Shown here: positions 60,131-64,000 of the stretch, in pieces
How positions within the stretch are numbered: the stretch's first letter is position 1
Layout of the letters: every line of letters starts with the position of its first letter
Assembly (NCBI GenBank): GCA_032158295.1
Contig: CM063260.1
Location: 6,085,501-6,149,500, forward strand
Length of the DNA stretch: 64,000 nt
Reading direction: 5' to 3'
Origin: Pycnopodia helianthoides
Lineage: Eukaryota > Echinodermata > Asteroidea > Forcipulatida > Asteriidae
Translations under genes and position numbers: made by a program
The notes under the pieces: model-generated
The model's database searches: none
What the model was told of the DNA's origin: nothing
What the model saw: only the letters and a program-made list of their open reading frames with translations

Positions 60131-60218
60131 TTAAGGTGATTTCATCTTTTGAAAAAAGTGTCGGTGTGCTCGACAAACTGGACGGTTTCAGTTGGTCATT
60201 GAATTTCGAGTGGCCATA

Positions 60219-60438
60219 AAGGGGCACTGTCGTCGTGATCACAGCGAGCCTGTGGCCAGACATAAAGTCTCATCCAGTTACTGCACATGCGCGCGCGATA
60301 TTAATGACGGCGCCCTTTAAAGCTTTTGTTTGTGACGTAACGGTCAACGCGCGCGCGTGTAGTAGCTTGGTGAAAGTTTATGTTTCTATGTCCAGCCACC
60401 ACCAGCAGCAGGCTACGATATTGAAGACAGTGCCCCTT
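60219..60438. mobile_element. TA-flanked miniature inverted-repeat element
   Basis: The ends are AAGGGGCACTGTCGTC and GAAGACAGTGCCCCTT with TA on both sides (60217-60218, 60439-60440), as in Tc1/mariner-type insertions. The interior is CG-rich with alternating GCGCGC runs. An open frame across it is incidental. Confidence 0.7.
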
Positions 60439-60639
60439 TATCCCATAGATGTGCGATTTGGACTTACACTATCGAGTTGATGAACTCTACCCTTTCACAC
60501 CATTCAACCAACGCGCTTTAAAATGACCCGCCAGTTGCTGCTCTGCATCAAGCCACAAATTTGGCTGCACGGCACGTTTTTCTGTTTGTTTCACATCCAT
60601 ACAAATGTTGCTGCACTTTCACCCCCCCTGCCCCCACCC

Positions 60640-60740
60640 CAAACAGGAGGTATTCATACATTTTGTTTTCATACCCAGCTGCCTATAATTGGAATTCCTT
60701 ACCGGTTTCCATGTTTAAATGCATGATTATAACTAATGTA
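60640..60740 (+). mobile_element. Possible LINE ORF2 C-terminal remnant
   Basis: A frame reading PAAYNWNSLPVSMFKC carries the W-N-S-L-P motif seen in the LINE ends at 10340 and 11085. It is too short for firm assignment. Confidence 0.3.
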
Positions 60741-61474
60741 CAACCTCGCCCTCACCCTCCCTCAGTTTGACAGCCCGCAGATAGAAGCCTTTTTTTTTTT
60801 ACTGCTGAAGTAGATATTATTATTTGACTTTCACAGCTCCAGGGGGAAGGACAACACAATAATAACAGCCCACCCTCCGAAAAAGTCATTTAGTACCACG
60901 TGATACCGATGTTGTATTTCGTAACAAAATAGGGACATTCGTCTATATAAATATTTGTCACTGCATAAGGTAAAATAAGATATCTATCAGTGTAAATTGA
61001 TTAGCTTTATCTGCAAGTCGTACTTGAACTGTGCCCGACACATTAGTGTCATGAATTGACGAAAAACAACAATGTATGATCAATCAAAACAATGGCAATG
61101 TTTAAGACAATTGGGGCAGTCTCCTCCAACGGAAGTCAGACCACTTGTTGTCCGTGGAGTTGGCAGGTACAAAAGAAGACCTGGATTTGCGATACACGAA
61201 GCGTGTTCCGGGGTGAACACACTCTTGAGGTGATTGGACATTGGACTAAACATTTTTCTGAAAATTCAGAGTTTGTGGAAAATTGTCTTCATAAATATAA
61301 TAATATCGTTTTTATTTTTGCATCTATAACGTTATATTTTAGATGAATCTATGGTTCTGAGGTAGATATACGTTTAACTATCCATAACCATTTAGCCTAC
61401 GAGGAAAACAAAAAGTTAAGCTTTTTTCAACCATTTCGTCCTCCAAAAAATTGTTCAAAACTTGGAGACACTAT

Positions 61475-61591
61475 AAGGCCGTGTCCGAATTGGCAGCTAC
61501 GGCTACGGCTGTTGCTAAGAACCGCCTATACTTCAACGCGTGTTGAAGCGGAAATCTAGCCAAAGCTAGCCGTTAATTCGGACACGGCCTT
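61475..61591. mobile_element. Short miniature element with AAGGCCGTGTCCGAATT ends
   Basis: It is 117 bp, with AAGGCCGTGTCCGAATT on the left and an inverted AATTCGGACACGGCCTT on the right. The flanks ACACTAT and ACACTCT suggest a decayed 7-8 bp target duplication. Confidence 0.7.
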
Positions 61592-61652
61592 ACACTCTGA
61601 GAGCGTTAAAATGTTCGTCACAAAATAATATGTACATAACAAAAATAAATAG

Positions 61653-61877
61653 ACCCTTCCCATGAAATATGTAAATTGAACATCGCGCGTGCGCACACTC
61701 CCTACTGGTTGGCAAAATGAGTGAACATCGCGCCTTTATGTATGGCCGGGGACTGATGGTGGCGTGACGCACACGCGTTTGTGCGTCTGCCCAGTGCACA
61801 ACTCTACAGCGTTTGCCAACCAATAGTGTCTGTACGCATGCGTGAATGTAATTTACATATTTCATGGGAAGGGTCTA
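61653..61877. mobile_element. TA-flanked miniature element with 26-bp inverted ends
   Basis: The left end is GACCCTTCCCATGAAATATG and the right end its inverted copy, with TA on both sides. The interior has TTGGCAAAATGAG and TTTGCCAACCAATAG as subterminal inverted parts. It is non-coding. Confidence 0.75.
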
Positions 61878-61879
61878 TT

Positions 61880-63875
61880 GTCACATCGGCAGATACGGCG
61901 CGGACGATAAAGTTGTACCACCGTGAGGCTCCAACTTATAAATAGGCCTGTGCTTACAGTAGTGTAATTTCAGTAAAATAAAGTCGCATAGAATGCATAT
62001 TCATATTAACCGATACCTAATTAACATGATTTATGCAGCATGATGTCTGGTCTAATATGAACTATAAGGTTTATACGGCAATGTATATAACTATAGGCAG
62101 CATAGCAGTAACACTAATAAAGTAAACAGCTTATAAATAAGATCTCAACACGCAGCATTGTCCACAGTATAGGGGGTGAACATTTTTCGGTTTTGGGGGA
62201 AATGTTTTCATCCTTCGCCAAAAGGAAGTTGGAAAAAATGTTAGGTCACATAAAAAGTGAGGGTATCAAAGCATGTCTTGAACAGAAAGATGCAATTTGT
62301 TTTCCCATTTTGTACGCCTTCGTGATTCTCTTCTAATTATTAATGAATGTAAACCCAAATCGAGGCAGACAGGGAAATTAGTCAGGTGCCCCTTTTTGTG
62401 GGGGAATCAATGTTCAATGCAACAGCACAGAGACACTTTGCTACAGGCTATACCCTATTTTTGTCCAGAGAGATGTTTCGCAATAAAGGGAACCAACTCT
62501 CGTGCACCTTTACCCTTTATAACACATAATAATTATGTTACATAAAATATTTGTGTGTGTGTGTGTTTCAAACACAAAGCTTTAGTACTATGCACTTCGC
62601 GGAAAGGGATAACATGTTGTCAATTGCTAACCGTTTCGTAACAATGGCACTCTCTTGACGAAATGGGGTTTTGTTAAAATAATATCTGAAAGGTCATCAT
62701 GGGTTCAATGTGTAAAGTTGCATAAAATCAAAAGCAAGGAAGTAATTGCAATATAGACTGGTGCCTACGACTAGATTACAATCTTCATTACTATATTCCC
62801 ATGTTGTTATCATCAAAGTGTGCCACCCCTACAATGAATTGTGACGTAACAAGACTGGTAAGCACAACAAATACTGGTACCCTGCTAAACTTTCCTACCG
62901 TTCACTACCTATACGCTATTAAATAACTTATAACACATTTTTTCATTTACGTACAATTTGACTGTTCTATTTCGGCAGTGGTATTAAAATAATTCATTAA
63001 AAATTAATATTGCACTTGTTAATATTACAGGTTGTTGGTAATAATAGTTATGACATTATCAGTTAAGTTGGCACTTGTGGCATAATTGTTTAGCTTCACA
63101 AATTGTTACAATTAATTTTTAAGTTGTGGAGTACAAAATATAAACAGACTTCCATTCAGTTGATTAAGGCACCTGTGGTTTTGCTGTATTATTTGACATA
63201 ATGAACCAATGTAGTTTTGGTTTTTATTTACAGGCACACGTTTTGTGAGTGAACATATAGTAAGTAATGCAAGGCCAATAATTGATACCGAAGCGAACTG
63301 CAACGACAAGTGGATACATTTATTAAAATATGGAATCTCTGGACAGCCATGACACGGTTGCATGTTTTAAAAAGGAAGCATAAGCCACGTGTAGCTTTAA
63401 CATAACATTTATAGCAACTCTATCATGTGGCAAGTGGTGTAATCGATTCCATCTTTTGTTGAATGTTACATTTTGGTGAACAACCACCCAGCTGCCAGAA
63501 GTTGGATGCAGCAGCTATTGCGATAGCGTGAGATTGTCAGGTGTAACTGGGCGGTCGATTCATCGTGCCACCTTGTCCCCCTCGCACGACCACATCTGGC
63601 CGTTCGCTCGTCCCCAGCGCCTTGCCTTAAAACCAAAGGCGCTGGGATGGGCAAACGTATCAAGCACGCTCATTGGTTAATGCTCAGTCCCATCATGCAT
63701 CACACTCACACTGCAAGCACTGCACGCATGACGTACTTCCTGAACAAGAATCTGTGCAAGCTGATTAGCCCATCCCAGCGGTCCTGGATAGGCCGCTGGG
63801 GCCGAGCGAAATCTGTCCGTTGCTAAAATTGAAGCAGTTCGATTTTCCGTTTCTTTCACCGAGGTTAGAGTACGT
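61880..63875. other. Intergenic stretch without a supported gene
   Basis: It is AT-rich to about 63400, then rises in G+C. A GT dinucleotide run lies at 62550-62566. I see no gene. Confidence 0.4.
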
Positions 63876-63877
63876 CA

Positions 63878-64000
63878 CTATTCACCAAACTTCAATTTGA
63901 GTTGCTCGTCCACGTGCCGTCTGGACCTCGTGCGCAGGCGCCGCCTCTTGCCGCCACGTGGTGTCTTAACCGCACCGTTTCTGGTTCGGTCTAATGACGA
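63878..64000 (-). other. GC-rich edge with a minus-strand frame open to the window end
   Basis: The minus strand reads without a stop from the window edge to a TAG near 63878. It encodes a basic stretch with TPRGGKRRRLRTRSRRHVDE and a final KLKFGE. It could be the C-terminus of a gene lying to the right, or a CpG-rich promoter. The plus strand also has a 31-codon open frame, so coding is unproven. Confidence 0.25.

Overview
The window is animal nuclear DNA, most likely from an echinoderm and probably a sea star. It has intron-rich genes with GT-AG splice sites, low gene density, tRNA-derived SINEs, LINE 3' tails and many short terminal-inverted-repeat (TIR) elements. The proteins are bilaterian and look deuterostome-like. 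The species call is an inference from repeat style and protein similarity, not a search result.

Left end (1-5340): two partial genes read on the minus strand. One is the first coding exon of a TMEM107-like ciliary membrane protein (3923-4009). The other is two exons of an unrecognised protein with a small-barrel-like N-terminus, an IQ motif and a BRCT-like segment (2807-3008 and about 1397-1721). They sit between two copies of one 1.3-kb block. The left copy carries many extra single bases, as expected of uncorrected long-read sequence or a badly merged haplotype, so gene order here should be treated with caution.

Centre left (5780-26927): a complete COPB2 gene (coatomer beta'-COP) on the plus strand. 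I resolved 22 coding exons, all GT-AG and phase-consistent, which give a 916-residue protein. Its introns hold SINEs, a 68-bp minisatellite, a tandem array of tRNA-like units flanked by a 13-bp target duplication, and several elements bounded by TTAA.

Middle (27-40 kb): repeat-dominated sequence. It includes a 640-bp palindromic element interrupted by a Harbinger-like insertion, and a common miniature element split by an 896-bp Mutator-like element and then again by a TTAA-type element.

FoxL2 (40144-41216, minus strand): an intronless FoxL2 forkhead gene whose reading frame is broken by one missing base inside the forkhead domain. It carries an alanine tract in the same local context as the mammalian FOXL2 alanine tract. 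COPB2 and FOXL2 are also neighbours in the human 3q22-q23 region, so the linkage looks ancient.

Right part (41.2-64 kb): no gene I can name. It contains TIR elements, SINE and LINE fragments, degenerate tandem repeats and a few weak exon candidates (a signal-peptide-like first exon at 52732, a minus-strand terminal exon near 56.8-57.0 kb, and a possible non-coding transcript at 49.0-50.8 kb). The genes do not form an operon or pathway. The unifying theme is an old conserved gene pair in a landscape reshaped by small DNA transposons.
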